Assembly (NCBI GenBank): GCA_022566355.1 | Contig: JADFJB010000058.1 | Coordinates: 1 to 27,075, forward strand | From: a candidate division KSB1 bacterium | Lineage (GTDB): Bacteria; Zhuqueibacterota; JdFR-76; DREG01 | Direction: 5' to 3' | DNA: 27,075 nucleotides | Program-made: the position numbers and the translations under genes | Part shown: in pieces, positions 8,240 through 16,282 of the stretch | Layout: each line of letters opens with the position of its first letter | Position numbering within the stretch: position 1 is the stretch's first letter | Notes under the pieces: generated by a model | What the model saw: only the letters and a program-made list of their open reading frames with translations | The model's database searches: none | What the model was told of the DNA's origin: nothing

Positions 8240-8584
8240 ATGGGTTTTTGGCAGACGATCTGGCAAAAGAAAAAATATTATCCGCCGATACAAAAATTAG
8301 ATGAAGCTGAACCGGATCTTCCCGATGCGATAATTGTAACGGATGTATTGGATTTACATGGATTTTTTCCAGAGCAAATCCCGGAGATGTTACATGAATT
8401 CATTCACAATGCACAGAGGTTAAACCTGCTAACGCTTCGAATCATTCATGGAAAAGGAAAAAGTAAATTAAAATGGACCGTTTTGCGAGAATTGGAAAAA
8501 CATTCGCAAGTTCAATCTTTTCGCGATGCACCGGCCGAACTTGGCGGCTGGGGAGCAACGTTGGTGTATTTAAAAAATAATTAA
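8240..8584 (+). CDS. Stand-alone Smr-domain protein
   Basis: A 114-aa protein made almost wholly of one Smr (small MutS-related) domain. The motifs LDLHG (residues 37-41), IIHGKG (68-73) and the C-terminal GGWGAT (102-107) are all present and correctly spaced. Established knowledge: Smr domains are nucleases or nucleic-acid-binding modules, found at the end of MutS2 or alone; stand-alone bacterial forms include ribosome-collision endonucleases such as SmrB. This one lacks a MutS2 body and has only a 35-residue basic/aromatic N-terminal extension. It is divergent from the dehydratase gene and has AAGG before the ATG. Confidence 0.92.
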   Translation: MGFWQTIWQKKKYYPPIQKLDEAEPDLPDAIIVTDVLDLHGFFPEQIPEMLHEFIHNAQRLNLLTLRIIHGKGKSKLKWTVLRELEKHSQVQSFRDAPAELGGWGATLVYLKNN

Positions 8585-8963
8585 TTAGCATTCTTAGATG
8601 ACTATTCAGATTGTAATAAAATCAATCAGTTTGGAAAATCAGATTTTTGAAACACTAATTCCGAAACAAATTCGAAATCACAAATAAGATTTTATCAATA
8701 AAGTAAATCACATTAAAAAAATTATAACTGAGTTAAGTTCTAAAACGATCAGGTCAAGCAGGTTACTTTCACCAAGTAAAGTATGTAAAAACATAATTAT
8801 TGTAACCTATTAAAATTGTATTTATCAATATTATTAAACCTCCTCTACCCCCTCCTTAAAAATAAGGAGGGGTAATTGAAATAAATAAAATTACTACTAG
8901 CTCTATTGCACCATTTAAAAATACGTCACGGAATTTATGAAACAGACCACTAAGGATCAAATC
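8585..8963. other. 379-base AT-rich non-coding interval
   Basis: No gene is seen. It is very AT-rich apart from the C/G-rich hairpin at 8834-8872, annotated separately. The promoter for the serine hydrolase gene is expected in the last 90 bases, but no convincing -35/-10 pair was recognised. Confidence 0.55.
8834..8872. repeat. Second copy of the C/G-rich hairpin repeat, inverted
   Basis: The stem CCCCTCCTTA (8849-8858) pairs perfectly with TAAGGAGGGG (8863-8872) across AAAA. The preceding ATTAAACCTCCTCTACC matches the reverse complement of bases 48-66 with one difference, so it is the inverted sister of the element at the window start. It is shorter, lacking the second stem. There is no T-tract, so it is not a simple terminator. 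Confidence 0.75.
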
Positions 8964-10211
8964 ATGAAGGTTAAAAAATACTTTTACTTTTTAGTAACCG
9001 CCGTTCTCTTTTTCTCAACAAAGAATACCCTACCTCAATCGTTGCCTGTAGCCAAACCTGCTGAAGTCGAAATGTCTGCGGAGAGGTTGGAAAAAGCCGA
9101 TCCGGTCATAGAGCATGCGATAAAGGAAGGATATATTCCCGGCGCAGTTCTGCTGGTAGCAAGAAAGGGTAAAGTAGTTCTTCGCAAAGCATACGGGTAT
9201 GCCCAGTTGACGCCAACCAAAAAGAAGATGAAGCCTGAAATGATATTCGATCTGGCTTCCATCACTAAACCCATGGCAACGGCAACTTCGATAATGATTC
9301 TGGTTGAGAACGGTAAAATTCGTTTGCAGGACCATGTAACAGAGTTTGTTCCTGATTTTACCGCTTATCGTGCAACCGATGGAGCCTCAAATAACAGTTC
9401 TCGGCTATATCACCTGATGACCCACACTTCCGGACTGCCACCCTATTATAATGCCGACAGCCTGCAAATCAAGTATGGCTATGTTTGTTCAATCGATTCT
9501 GCAGCTACTTTTATGGGTACACTTAATAAAAGCAATGCTCCTGGAGACGAATTCCATTATAGTTGTCTTGGCTTTATTACCCAGGCAAAGATTATCAAAC
9601 AAGTCAGCAGCATGGATATTACCCAGTTTAGCAGAAAACATATTTTTGAACCACTGGGATTACAACACACCGGATTTATAAAACAGATCGATGAAACCAC
9701 CCCTGATCCGCAAAATCATTTAATCAAGGCTTATTCCGATTTGATTGTGCCGACAGAACTCTTTAAAGGTAAGCCACTTAGCGGAACGGTTCATGATCCT
9801 TTGGCTCGAACTCTGGGCGGTATTTCCGGTAATGCCGGTTTGTTTTCCAACGCGGATGATATGGTCATTTTCGCACAGATGTTCCTGAATGGTGGGACCT
9901 ATAATGGCGTTCGCATCCTGAGTCGATTGAGCGTTGAAATGATGACTTCAATATACCCTGCGACAAAGGAAGCGGGTCGCGGCCTTGGCTGGGATATTTC
10001 ATCAGAATACTCATCCAATGGCGGCGATCTTTTTCCCCTGGGAGGATTTGGGCATACCGGCTATACCGGCACATCGATCTGGATTAGCCCGGCAACCGAA
10101 ACAATTGTGATCTTATTAACTAACCGGGTTCATCCCAAGGACGAGCATGGATCGGCTGTTGTTCGACTAAGAAGCCAAATCGCCAACATTGTAGCTAGCT
10201 CTATTCTGTAG
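8964..10211 (+). CDS. Exported serine hydrolase, beta-lactamase/penicillin-binding family (PF00144-like)
   Basis: A 415-aa protein of the class C beta-lactamase-related family (esterases, D-aminopeptidases, beta-lactamases). The N-terminus is a signal peptide (KVKK, then a hydrophobic core YFYFLVTAVLFF), so it acts in the periplasm or outside. Catalytic elements are SxxK at S99 (SITK), the tyrosine motif YSC at Y199 in place of the usual YSN/YAN, and HTG at 364-366 in place of KTG, the normal variant in esterase-type members. The substrate cannot be predicted. The ATG at 8964 has AAGGA 8 bases upstream; the earlier ATG at 8937 has no good site and would place residues before the signal peptide. 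The DUF2520 gene follows 62 bases later. Confidence 0.92.
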   Translation: MKVKKYFYFLVTAVLFFSTKNTLPQSLPVAKPAEVEMSAERLEKADPVIEHAIKEGYIPGAVLLVARKGKVVLRKAYGYAQLTPTKKKMKPEMIFDLASITKPMATATSIMILVENGKIRLQDHVTEFVPDFTAYRATDGASNNSSRLYHLMTHTSGLPPYYNADSLQIKYGYVCSIDSAATFMGTLNKSNAPGDEFHYSCLGFITQAKIIKQVSSMDITQFSRKHIFEPLGLQHTGFIKQIDETTPDPQNHLIKAYSDLIVPTELFKGKPLSGTVHDPLARTLGGISGNAGLFSNADDMVIFAQMFLNGGTYNGVRILSRLSVEMMTSIYPATKEAGRGLGWDISSEYSSNGGDLFPLGGFGHTGYTGTSIWISPATETIVILLTNRVHPKDEHGSAVVRLRSQIANIVASSIL

Positions 10212-10273
10212 AAAATCGTAATGTGTAATCACACCCCTTTCAAGAACGAAAATCAAAAAGCAAGGATAACCCA

Positions 10274-11152
10274 ATGAAATGCGGGATCATAGGATGTGGA
10301 CGGTTAGGCCGGGCGTTAGCAGTAGCTTTAACAAACTCCGGAATCGATTTGGTGCTTTTGGTTGACAATAACCGTAAACTGCTATTTACCATGCAGCGAA
10401 TGTTTCCTAAAGTAAAGCTAACCTGGCAATTGAGTGATTGGCCGCCAATGGATATTTTATTTATTACTGTAAATGACGATGAGATCAACCCGGTAGCCAA
10501 AGAAATCTTCGGAAGTGCAATTGATTTATCGGGTGTTATTGCTGTGCATACCAGCGGTGCACTTTCCTCAACCGAATTATCCCCATTGAAAGAGAAAGGC
10601 GCACTCCTTGCTTCCATGCATCCTGTACAAACGTTTTCCGGAACCAGCAAAGATGCTATGAGTATTCGTAAATGTTATTTTGCTTTGGAGGGTGAAACAA
10701 AAGCGCTGCCGGTTATGAAAACATTAATTGAGAAAATGGGCGCCAATTGGTTTGAATTGAAACCGGAACATAAATCCAATCATCATCTTGCCTGCATCCT
10801 CGCTTCGAATTATGTGATTGCCTTGATGAAAATGGCAACCGATTTACTTGAACCTATCGGACTGCCGCGCAGTGAAGCAAAAAAAATACTTTTGCCACTA
10901 ATGAGTAGTGCCGTCGAAAATATTTCGAACCAGAGTCTTGCTATGGCGTTAACCGGGCCTGTAGCTCGTGGGGATGCGAAAACCGTACTTCATCATATCA
11001 ATTTGCTTAAAAAACAGCATCCCGGTTTGATTGAACTGTATACCTCTTTAGCGAGAACTGCATTGGAACTGGCCAAAGAATTACCCGATGCGAAATTGCC
11101 AGACCTTGAAAAGATTGAAGGATTGTTGGAGAAGGCAGGTAAACCCAAATGA
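10274..11152 (+). CDS. Rossmann-fold protein with DUF2520 domain
   Basis: A 292-aa putative NAD(P)-dependent oxidoreductase. The N-terminal dinucleotide-binding motif GIIGCGRLGRAL (GxGxxG) opens a Rossmann domain of about 120 residues, with VHTSGALSS and ASMHPVQTFSG as conserved turns. The C-terminal helical half (residues about 125-255), with HKSNHHLACILASNYVIAL and GPVARGD, is the DUF2520 region, which resembles the dimerisation domain of 6-phosphogluconate dehydrogenase-like enzymes. The substrate of this family is not established. AAGGA precedes the ATG. It follows the serine hydrolase gene by 62 bases and may be cotranscribed with it. Confidence 0.93.
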   Translation: MKCGIIGCGRLGRALAVALTNSGIDLVLLVDNNRKLLFTMQRMFPKVKLTWQLSDWPPMDILFITVNDDEINPVAKEIFGSAIDLSGVIAVHTSGALSSTELSPLKEKGALLASMHPVQTFSGTSKDAMSIRKCYFALEGETKALPVMKTLIEKMGANWFELKPEHKSNHHLACILASNYVIALMKMATDLLEPIGLPRSEAKKILLPLMSSAVENISNQSLAMALTGPVARGDAKTVLHHINLLKKQHPGLIELYTSLARTALELAKELPDAKLPDLEKIEGLLEKAGKPK

Positions 11153-11616
11153 TGGAATCTCAAATTATTTTTCTTTCGTTTTCCAATTGAATATTTCACA
11201 GATTGACAAAGGCACAAAGTAGCAAAGGCATTTATTGGTGGGCATTGATACCAATAAAAAAAACCATTAGTCCTGTCAAGGACGAATGAAAACATATGAC
11301 TAATTCCTGACATTTCTCTGGTCACATATGTGCACATTAGGTTAAACTTAAGTAAGTTACCGGGAATCTTGTTAATCTTGTCTTAATATTTTCGAGGAAT
11401 AAGTTAAGTATGAATTATATTGATGTAACCAAAATATTTATGCACTTTCCCAAAATGCATTTCACCCAACATACATTGCTTAAGATTTGCTTCAAACATA
11501 CATTTTTGTTAATATTTTGTTATATTCTATTTGCTTTTTTAATTTTGAATCTTTATATTGGCAACACAAGTCTAAAATTCCCGTCTTTTGTTGATTATTG
11601 AATTTGATGAGATTAT
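11153..11616. other. 464-base non-coding interval
   Basis: No gene is convincingly supported. A 63-codon ORF at 11410-11601 has one hydrophobic stretch but a poorly placed ribosome binding site. Small palindromes occur: GTCCT/AGGAC within 11271-11284 and the perfect CACATATGTG at 11323-11332. Short inverted segments ATTAGT and ACTAAT flank the first of these. No known RNA was recognised. Confidence 0.45.
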
Positions 11617-12312
11617 TTGAAAGGATTGGATCTGAATTATTCTCCCAGACAGCCGGAACCAGAGTTTTCCAGGTTAAGTATTGAATCAAAGAAAAAGTTA
11701 AACTATCTAAAAATAATTATTTTTTTGGGGCTGGCATTTTTTAGCTACCTGGTTTACTATTTTCAGCTTTTGCCAAGAGAGCAGCATGAGCTTTTCAGTT
11801 TTTTCCTTATAATGAGTATCTCCTGTAATTTAATACCCATCCCAACCTACCCAATAATTCTGTACATTTCACATGATTACTCACTGTGGCTAATCGTGTT
11901 GGTTGGTACCATTGGCGCTACAATATCCGCTTTGTTTGAATATAACATTGTGGATTTCATCATGAAATTTGATCGCGTTGCCCGCTTAACAGAATCCAGG
12001 AGATATCAAAAATTTGCGCGTTATTTCGATCGATTTTCATTTACCAGCATTATGGTTGCCTCATCAATTCCCCTGCCTTTGGATTTCATTCGAATCATGG
12101 CAATAACCCGAAGGTATCCCAAAATTAAATTTCTTCTCGCCACTATGCTTGGCCGGATCCCCAGGTTTACAATAGTTGTATTTTTAGGCATGCAATTAGC
12201 GCATCCTAGAGTAATAGCCGGTTTATTAATCGGAATAACGCTTGCGTTAGAATTAACTCGCCGCTTGATTAAATTGTTACAAAGAGTGCCGGCAGCAGAA
12301 CGCAGCACTTGA
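11617..12312 (+). CDS. VTT/DedA-like (SNARE-associated family) membrane protein
   Basis: A 231-aa inner-membrane protein with about five hydrophobic segments. The central region resembles the VTT domain of the DedA/YqaA families: a re-entrant, proline-bearing segment (NLIPIPTYPIILY), a Gly-rich helix (VLVGTIGATISALFEY), an amphipathic stretch (RYFDRFSF), a second proline-bearing segment (ASSIPLPLDFIRI), and LGRIPRFTIVVFLG. Established members are lipid scramblases or undecaprenyl-phosphate flippases; the role here is unknown. The start is uncertain: an in-frame stop lies at 11608, the TTG at 11617 is the first possible codon and has only a weak GATGAG upstream. DUF2851 begins 38 bases after the stop, so the two may be cotranscribed. 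Confidence 0.72.
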   Translation: MKGLDLNYSPRQPEPEFSRLSIESKKKLNYLKIIIFLGLAFFSYLVYYFQLLPREQHELFSFFLIMSISCNLIPIPTYPIILYISHDYSLWLIVLVGTIGATISALFEYNIVDFIMKFDRVARLTESRRYQKFARYFDRFSFTSIMVASSIPLPLDFIRIMAITRRYPKIKFLLATMLGRIPRFTIVVFLGMQLAHPRVIAGLLIGITLALELTRRLIKLLQRVPAAERST

Positions 12313-12350
12313 ACAAGTACTAATTTCCATTAAACGATTCGGGGGTAATA

Positions 12351-13790
12351 TTGGATCAACCATTTGACAACTTAAGCGAAAATTTCCTTTACCATATTTG
12401 GGATGGACTTCATTTAAGACTTAAAGAACTGATGACCATGGATGGCCGGCGCATCGAGATCATCCATCGCGGCAAATGGAATATGGATTCGGGCCCCGAT
12501 TTTCTCGGCGCCATACTAAAATTTAATGAATCGTTAATCAAAGGGGATGTTGAAATCCATATCCGGGTTAGTGACTGGTTTAATCATAACCATCAGAATG
12601 ATGCTGCCTATAATAATGTAATCTTACATGCAGTCCTTCAAAAACCTGCAAAACCAACACCGGCGGTGACTGAATCCGGTAGAATTCCTCAGACACTTAT
12701 CCTCGGTGATTTCCTGGATGAATCACTTTCCAGGTTGAGAGCTCGCGTTGATAAAATACAAGCGGAACCGCCGAAAAGCTGGCCGGATATATGTCTCCTT
12801 AGCGGTAAAGAAAACCCTAAAATCTTACAGCGTCTGGAATTTTGGGGACTTGAGCGGCTAAATCAAAAAAAACAAAGATTTTTGGAAGAACGTTCCTATT
12901 TTCAATTTAATGATCTTTTTTACCAGGGATTATGTGAAGCGCTGGGGTATAGCAAGAATCAAAATCCGTTTCTTAAGTTGGCGCTGTTGTTAAGCCTGGA
13001 TAAAATTTGGACTTTGCTATCTCATAACGATCATGAATCGATGTTAGAAAAGTTACAGGGTGTTTTATTTGGGGCCGCCGGTTTTTTGGAGCAGACGAAT
13101 GAAAAAAAAGAAAGTTATCCCGAATCGACCCGAAAATTTGTGAATGGTTTATGTTCTCATTGGGTTGAATTTAAAAAGCAATATTCCATGACCAATCTGG
13201 ATAAAAGCGAATGGCGATTTTTACGGCTTCGACCGAGCAATTTTCCGACGGTTCGCCTTGCGGGTCTTTGCCGATTACTTTTGCTTAAACGGTCAACTGG
13301 ATTTATGGAACCGGTTCTGTCCATATTTCGTGATTTAAAAAATAAGCCGCAAAAAATATTCAACCAGTTGCAGCGGCAATTTATTGTACCGGGTTATGGA
13401 TTTTGGCAGGATCATGTTCGCTTTGAAGAAGCTGAGTTTTCTTCTAAGAAACCATTGACATTGATCGGTACCAGCAAGGCACGGGAAATTGTGATTAATG
13501 TGGTCTTGCCGGTTGTCTCCGGTTATGCGGAAGAAACCGAAGATTATGAACTCTTATCACTCGTCAAGCAAACCTATCTCATAGCGCCAAAAAACCAAAG
13601 CAATGAACTTACCCGCAAAATGGACAAACAGGTATTCAAAAACAAATCCAAAGAAATCACCCCTGCACTGTCTGCCTGCCACCAGCAAGGATTTATTTAT
13701 TTGGCAAAATTAATGTGTCCGAATTGGCATTGTTATGAATGTATACATCCCAAACATGAAATAGATTCGCCCCCCAGCCATAATGAATGA
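12351..13790 (+). CDS. DUF2851 family protein
   Basis: A 479-aa cytoplasmic protein of unknown function, of a family typical of Bacteroidota/Chlorobiota relatives. The N-terminal block is highly characteristic: FLYHIWDG, GKWNMDSGPDFLGA (41-54), GDVEIHIRVSDWFNH (65-79), HQNDAAYNNVILHAV. The conserved Asn, Asp, Glu and His residues suggest an enzyme, but no reaction is known. The C-terminus has HQQGFIYLAK and then a Cys cluster, C456-x4-C461-x2-C464 with H466 and H469, which may bind metal. The TTG start is needed to include the conserved N-terminus and has GGGGG five bases upstream. Its last 230 bases are duplicated 1,071 bases downstream, beyond a toxin-antitoxin module. Confidence 0.93.
   Translation: MDQPFDNLSENFLYHIWDGLHLRLKELMTMDGRRIEIIHRGKWNMDSGPDFLGAILKFNESLIKGDVEIHIRVSDWFNHNHQNDAAYNNVILHAVLQKPAKPTPAVTESGRIPQTLILGDFLDESLSRLRARVDKIQAEPPKSWPDICLLSGKENPKILQRLEFWGLERLNQKKQRFLEERSYFQFNDLFYQGLCEALGYSKNQNPFLKLALLLSLDKIWTLLSHNDHESMLEKLQGVLFGAAGFLEQTNEKKESYPESTRKFVNGLCSHWVEFKKQYSMTNLDKSEWRFLRLRPSNFPTVRLAGLCRLLLLKRSTGFMEPVLSIFRDLKNKPQKIFNQLQRQFIVPGYGFWQDHVRFEEAEFSSKKPLTLIGTSKAREIVINVVLPVVSGYAEETEDYELLSLVKQTYLIAPKNQSNELTRKMDKQVFKNKSKEITPALSACHQQGFIYLAKLMCPNWHCYECIHPKHEIDSPPSHNE
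13545..13757 (+). repeat. Direct repeat, copy 1 (within the 3' end of DUF2851)
   Basis: These 213 bases match 14616-14828 without gaps. By hand alignment there are 11 mismatches, 8 of them at third codon positions. Copy 1 is in frame within the intact DUF2851 gene. Confidence 0.92.
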
Positions 13791-13862
13791 TAACAAAATG
13801 ATTGATTAGATTACCTTTTCCATATATCTTGTTGATGAAAGAAAATAGGGAGTTTTTGCGAA

Positions 13863-14093
13863 ATGACTTTATCAATTGAGTTGCCAGACATTAAGCCCTT
13901 AAAAGGAATAGGTGATCAGTATCTTAGGGAATTGCTGGTTGTTTCACTTTATAACATTGGCAAAATTTCCGCGAAGGAAGCCGGGCAAATCCTATCTATT
14001 GGCCGGAGAGAATTTGAAGAGTTACTTCCTCGATTTGGGTATTCAATTCTAAATGATTCCGAAGATAATATTGAAATAGAATTGAATGCATAG
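13863..14093 (+). CDS. UPF0175 family antitoxin-like protein
   Basis: A 76-aa small helical DNA-binding-type protein. The UPF0175 core is visible: VVSLYNIGKISAKEAGQILSIGRREFEELLPRFGYSI, in which the segment KEAGQILSIGRREFEELL forms a helix-turn-helix-like unit. Established knowledge: UPF0175 genes usually sit directly upstream of DUF3368 PIN-domain toxins and act as their antitoxins. Here the stop is followed five bases later by the ATG of such a toxin gene, so the pair was an operon. GGGAG lies 10 bases before the ATG. The antitoxin frame is intact, whereas the toxin is broken. An autoregulatory role is expected but no operator was identified. Confidence 0.88.
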   Translation: MTLSIELPDIKPLKGIGDQYLRELLVVSLYNIGKISAKEAGQILSIGRREFEELLPRFGYSILNDSEDNIEIELNA

Positions 14094-14098
14094 TAAGA

Positions 14099-14589
14099 AT
14101 GAAACGAATAATTGTAAGTGATACAGGGCCGATTACTTCTCTTGAGAAACTTATTGAAGGATTCGATTTCATCCGCCGTTAATATGATGAGATTTTAGTA
14201 CCACCTTCTGTTCTTGAAGAGCTGTGTCAAAACCAATTTCAATCAGGCGAGCGTATTTGGAAGCATTTGGGATTAAAGGTTTTATAAAAGTTACAAAATG
14301 TAATAGAATTGCTGACTTACCAGATATTCTCCGTTTAGATCAAGGAGAGATGGAGGCAATAACCCTAGCCTATCAATTAAAATTTCCTCTCCTAATCGAA
14401 GAAACTATTGGAAGACAAATTGCACAGAATGCAGGTCTGAAAATATCGGGCATAGCCGGACAAATCATCAAGGCCAAACGTGAAGGTGTGATTGGTACAG
14501 AAGATGCTGAGAAGAAGCTGAAAGAATTATTCAACCATGGAAGAATTAACAGCAAAATATTTAAAGCATTAATATCCTCATTAAAATAA
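14099..14589 (+). pseudogene. DUF3368 PIN-domain toxin, broken by a stop and a frameshift
   Basis: The first frame from the ATG reads MKRIIVSDTGPITSLEKL, the conserved DUF3368/PIN start with D8 as the first metal-binding Asp. It then meets an in-frame TAA at codon 28 (14180-14182), continues as YDEILVPPSVLEEL in the same frame, and is lost at 14285. The rest of the domain continues in another frame (open from 14224): LDQGEMEAITLAYQLKFPLLI, then GRQIAQNAGLKISGIAGQIIKAKREGVI, the family's C-terminal half, ending at 14589. A net one-base loss between about 14224 and 14287 explains the shift. Within LLIEE the usual Asp of the family is Glu. The family acts as an RNase toxin; this copy should be inactive unless the sequence contains errors. 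Confidence 0.85.
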
Positions 14590-14846
14590 AGTCAGGATCT
14601 AACCAGGCGAAGCTTTATGAACTCTCTTCGCTAGTCAAACAAACCTACCTCATAGCGCCAAAAAACCAAAGCAATGAACTCACCCGCAAAATGGACAAAC
14701 AGGTATTCAAAAACAAATCCAAAGAAATCACTTCTGCACTGTCTGCCTGCCACCAGCAAGGTTTTATTTATTTGGCAAAATTAATGTGTCCGAATTGGCA
14801 TTGTTATGAATGTGTACATCCCAAACATCCGCAGGAACCACAGTGA
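14590..14846 (+). pseudogene. Displaced second copy of the DUF2851 C-terminus
   Basis: The reading frame starting just after the toxin stop codon encodes SGSNQAKLYELSSLVKQTYL and continues to the DUF2851 C-terminus, including the Cys cluster (CPNWHCYECVHPKH) and its own stop at 14844-14846 after a different tail (PQEPQ). Bases 14616-14828 match 13545-13757 at about 95%. Most differences are silent, so this segment diverged while still part of a functional gene. It has no start codon or upstream half of its own. Read as the former 3' end of this locus, separated from the gene body by the inserted toxin-antitoxin segment, or as the end of an incoming allele. Confidence 0.9.
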
Positions 14847-15094
14847 GTTTTACACCATGCATCCTGAGATGGCAACCCAATACTTTAACCCTCTCACTAA
14901 AAATCAGCCATAAAGCACACAATCAAATTCATTTGTTTCACTCAAAAAGTTAATGCTTTTTGCTTCGTTGTTTTCAAGCCCCCAATAAAATCTCCAAAGG
15001 AACTCCCGGTTTTGTCTTGCGTATATGGTGTTTTGCCAATAGATTAAATTTTCAATTTCGGTTTAATTTTTATTCACTTAAATCCAATTAATCC

Positions 15095-16273
15095 ATGCAT
15101 AGAGTCGTCGCGTTAATATTGGCGGGCGGACGGGTAGACGAGCTTCATCCCTTTACCAAGTATCGCCCCAAATCAGCCGTTCCGTTTGGCGGGGTATATC
15201 GCATCATTGATTTTTCTCTTAGTAATCTCATGCATTCCAGGGTTTCGGTCGTCGGTTTGTTATCACAATACCGCTCATCGCCGCTGATCAACCATATCCT
15301 GGACGGCAGCTCCTGGGATTTGTCGGGCAAAAAAAGATCCTTAACTCTATTACCGCCATTTCTTGGTGAAAAAGAAAATGATTGGTATGATGGCACAGTA
15401 GACGCCGTGAACCAAAACCTTAATTTTATTCAGATGGCTGATCCTGAGATGGTGCTGATTTTATCCGGGGATCATATTTACAAAATGAATTACCAGGATA
15501 TTATTGATTATCATGTCAAAAAGAATGCGGATTTAACCATCGGGTTTATTCGCAATGAACCCAGTCAGTCTTATCGTTTTGGTGTTGCAGATATCGATAA
15601 TGAAGATGGCATTACTGGCGGCAAAGTACTGGAATATTATGAAAAGCCCGCAGAAAAGTCTTTTAATTGGGCTTCCATGACGGTTTTCGTTTTTAACACA
15701 AAATTTCTTTACAAATGCCTGGAAGAGTTTATCCCGGTTGATCGATCTCCCGAAACAATAGAATTTGGCCGGAATATTATCCCAAAACTTGTGAACAATC
15801 CCGGTAGATCTGATAAAATATATGGCTACAAATTTAAAGGCTATTGGGCGTATACACGTACACTTTCGGAATATTGGCACTCGAATATGGATGTTTTGTA
15901 TAACCGCTTCATCGACCTCGAGTTCTGGCAAGTGCGCACAAATTTAAAACACCGCGGAATTGATAGCCGGGTACCCGCAATTTTTAAACAAGGTTCAGGA
16001 GTAAAAAACAGTTTGGTTTGTAAAGGATGTATCATTCATGGAAAGGTTGAGAATAGTATTCTTTCACCTGGAGTGGTTGTGGGTAAAGGCTCTGAAATTT
16101 ACAACTCAATTATCATGTTCGACAGTAAGATTGGCGATAATGTATTTTTAAACAACTCGATTATCGATGTAGATGTAACGATTTCATCAGGATTGGAATT
16201 TGGCAACCAATCGAACCTGGAAGCAAATCCGAAAGAATTAAAGGCCATATCAGAAGGTGAGAAAAGGGATTGA
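15095..16273 (+). CDS. ADP-glucose pyrophosphorylase homologue lacking catalytic residues (GlgD-like)
   Basis: A 392-aa protein with the nucleotidyltransferase domain (1-~270) and the left-handed beta-helix C-terminal domain (IIHGKVENSILSPGVVVGKGSEIYNSII) of GlgC proteins. Key residues differ from active GlgC. The phosphate-loop Arg of GxGxRL is E16 (GGRVDEL), the Asp of KMDY is N132, and the metal-binding Asp of YWRDVGT is Y253 (GYWAYTRT). K26 and the GDH motif (D126) are kept. This pattern matches non-catalytic regulatory subunits such as Firmicute GlgD. It lies nine bases upstream of an intact glgC, so the two probably form a heteromeric enzyme for ADP-glucose synthesis in glycogen formation. 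No strong ribosome binding site precedes the ATG. Confidence 0.88.
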   Translation: MHRVVALILAGGRVDELHPFTKYRPKSAVPFGGVYRIIDFSLSNLMHSRVSVVGLLSQYRSSPLINHILDGSSWDLSGKKRSLTLLPPFLGEKENDWYDGTVDAVNQNLNFIQMADPEMVLILSGDHIYKMNYQDIIDYHVKKNADLTIGFIRNEPSQSYRFGVADIDNEDGITGGKVLEYYEKPAEKSFNWASMTVFVFNTKFLYKCLEEFIPVDRSPETIEFGRNIIPKLVNNPGRSDKIYGYKFKGYWAYTRTLSEYWHSNMDVLYNRFIDLEFWQVRTNLKHRGIDSRVPAIFKQGSGVKNSLVCKGCIIHGKVENSILSPGVVVGKGSEIYNSIIMFDSKIGDNVFLNNSIIDVDVTISSGLEFGNQSNLEANPKELKAISEGEKRD

Positions 16274-16282
16274 ACCCATAGA

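Noticed and set aside
11410-11601. 63-codon ORF with one hydrophobic segment
   Set aside because: The GAGGA upstream is too far from the ATG, composition is AT-driven, and there is no recognisable similarity; it remains possible but unsupported.
14944-14961. Hairpin AAAAAG/CTTTTT downstream of the displaced DUF2851 end as a terminator
   Set aside because: The stem is almost only A-T pairs and could arise by chance in this AT-rich spacer.
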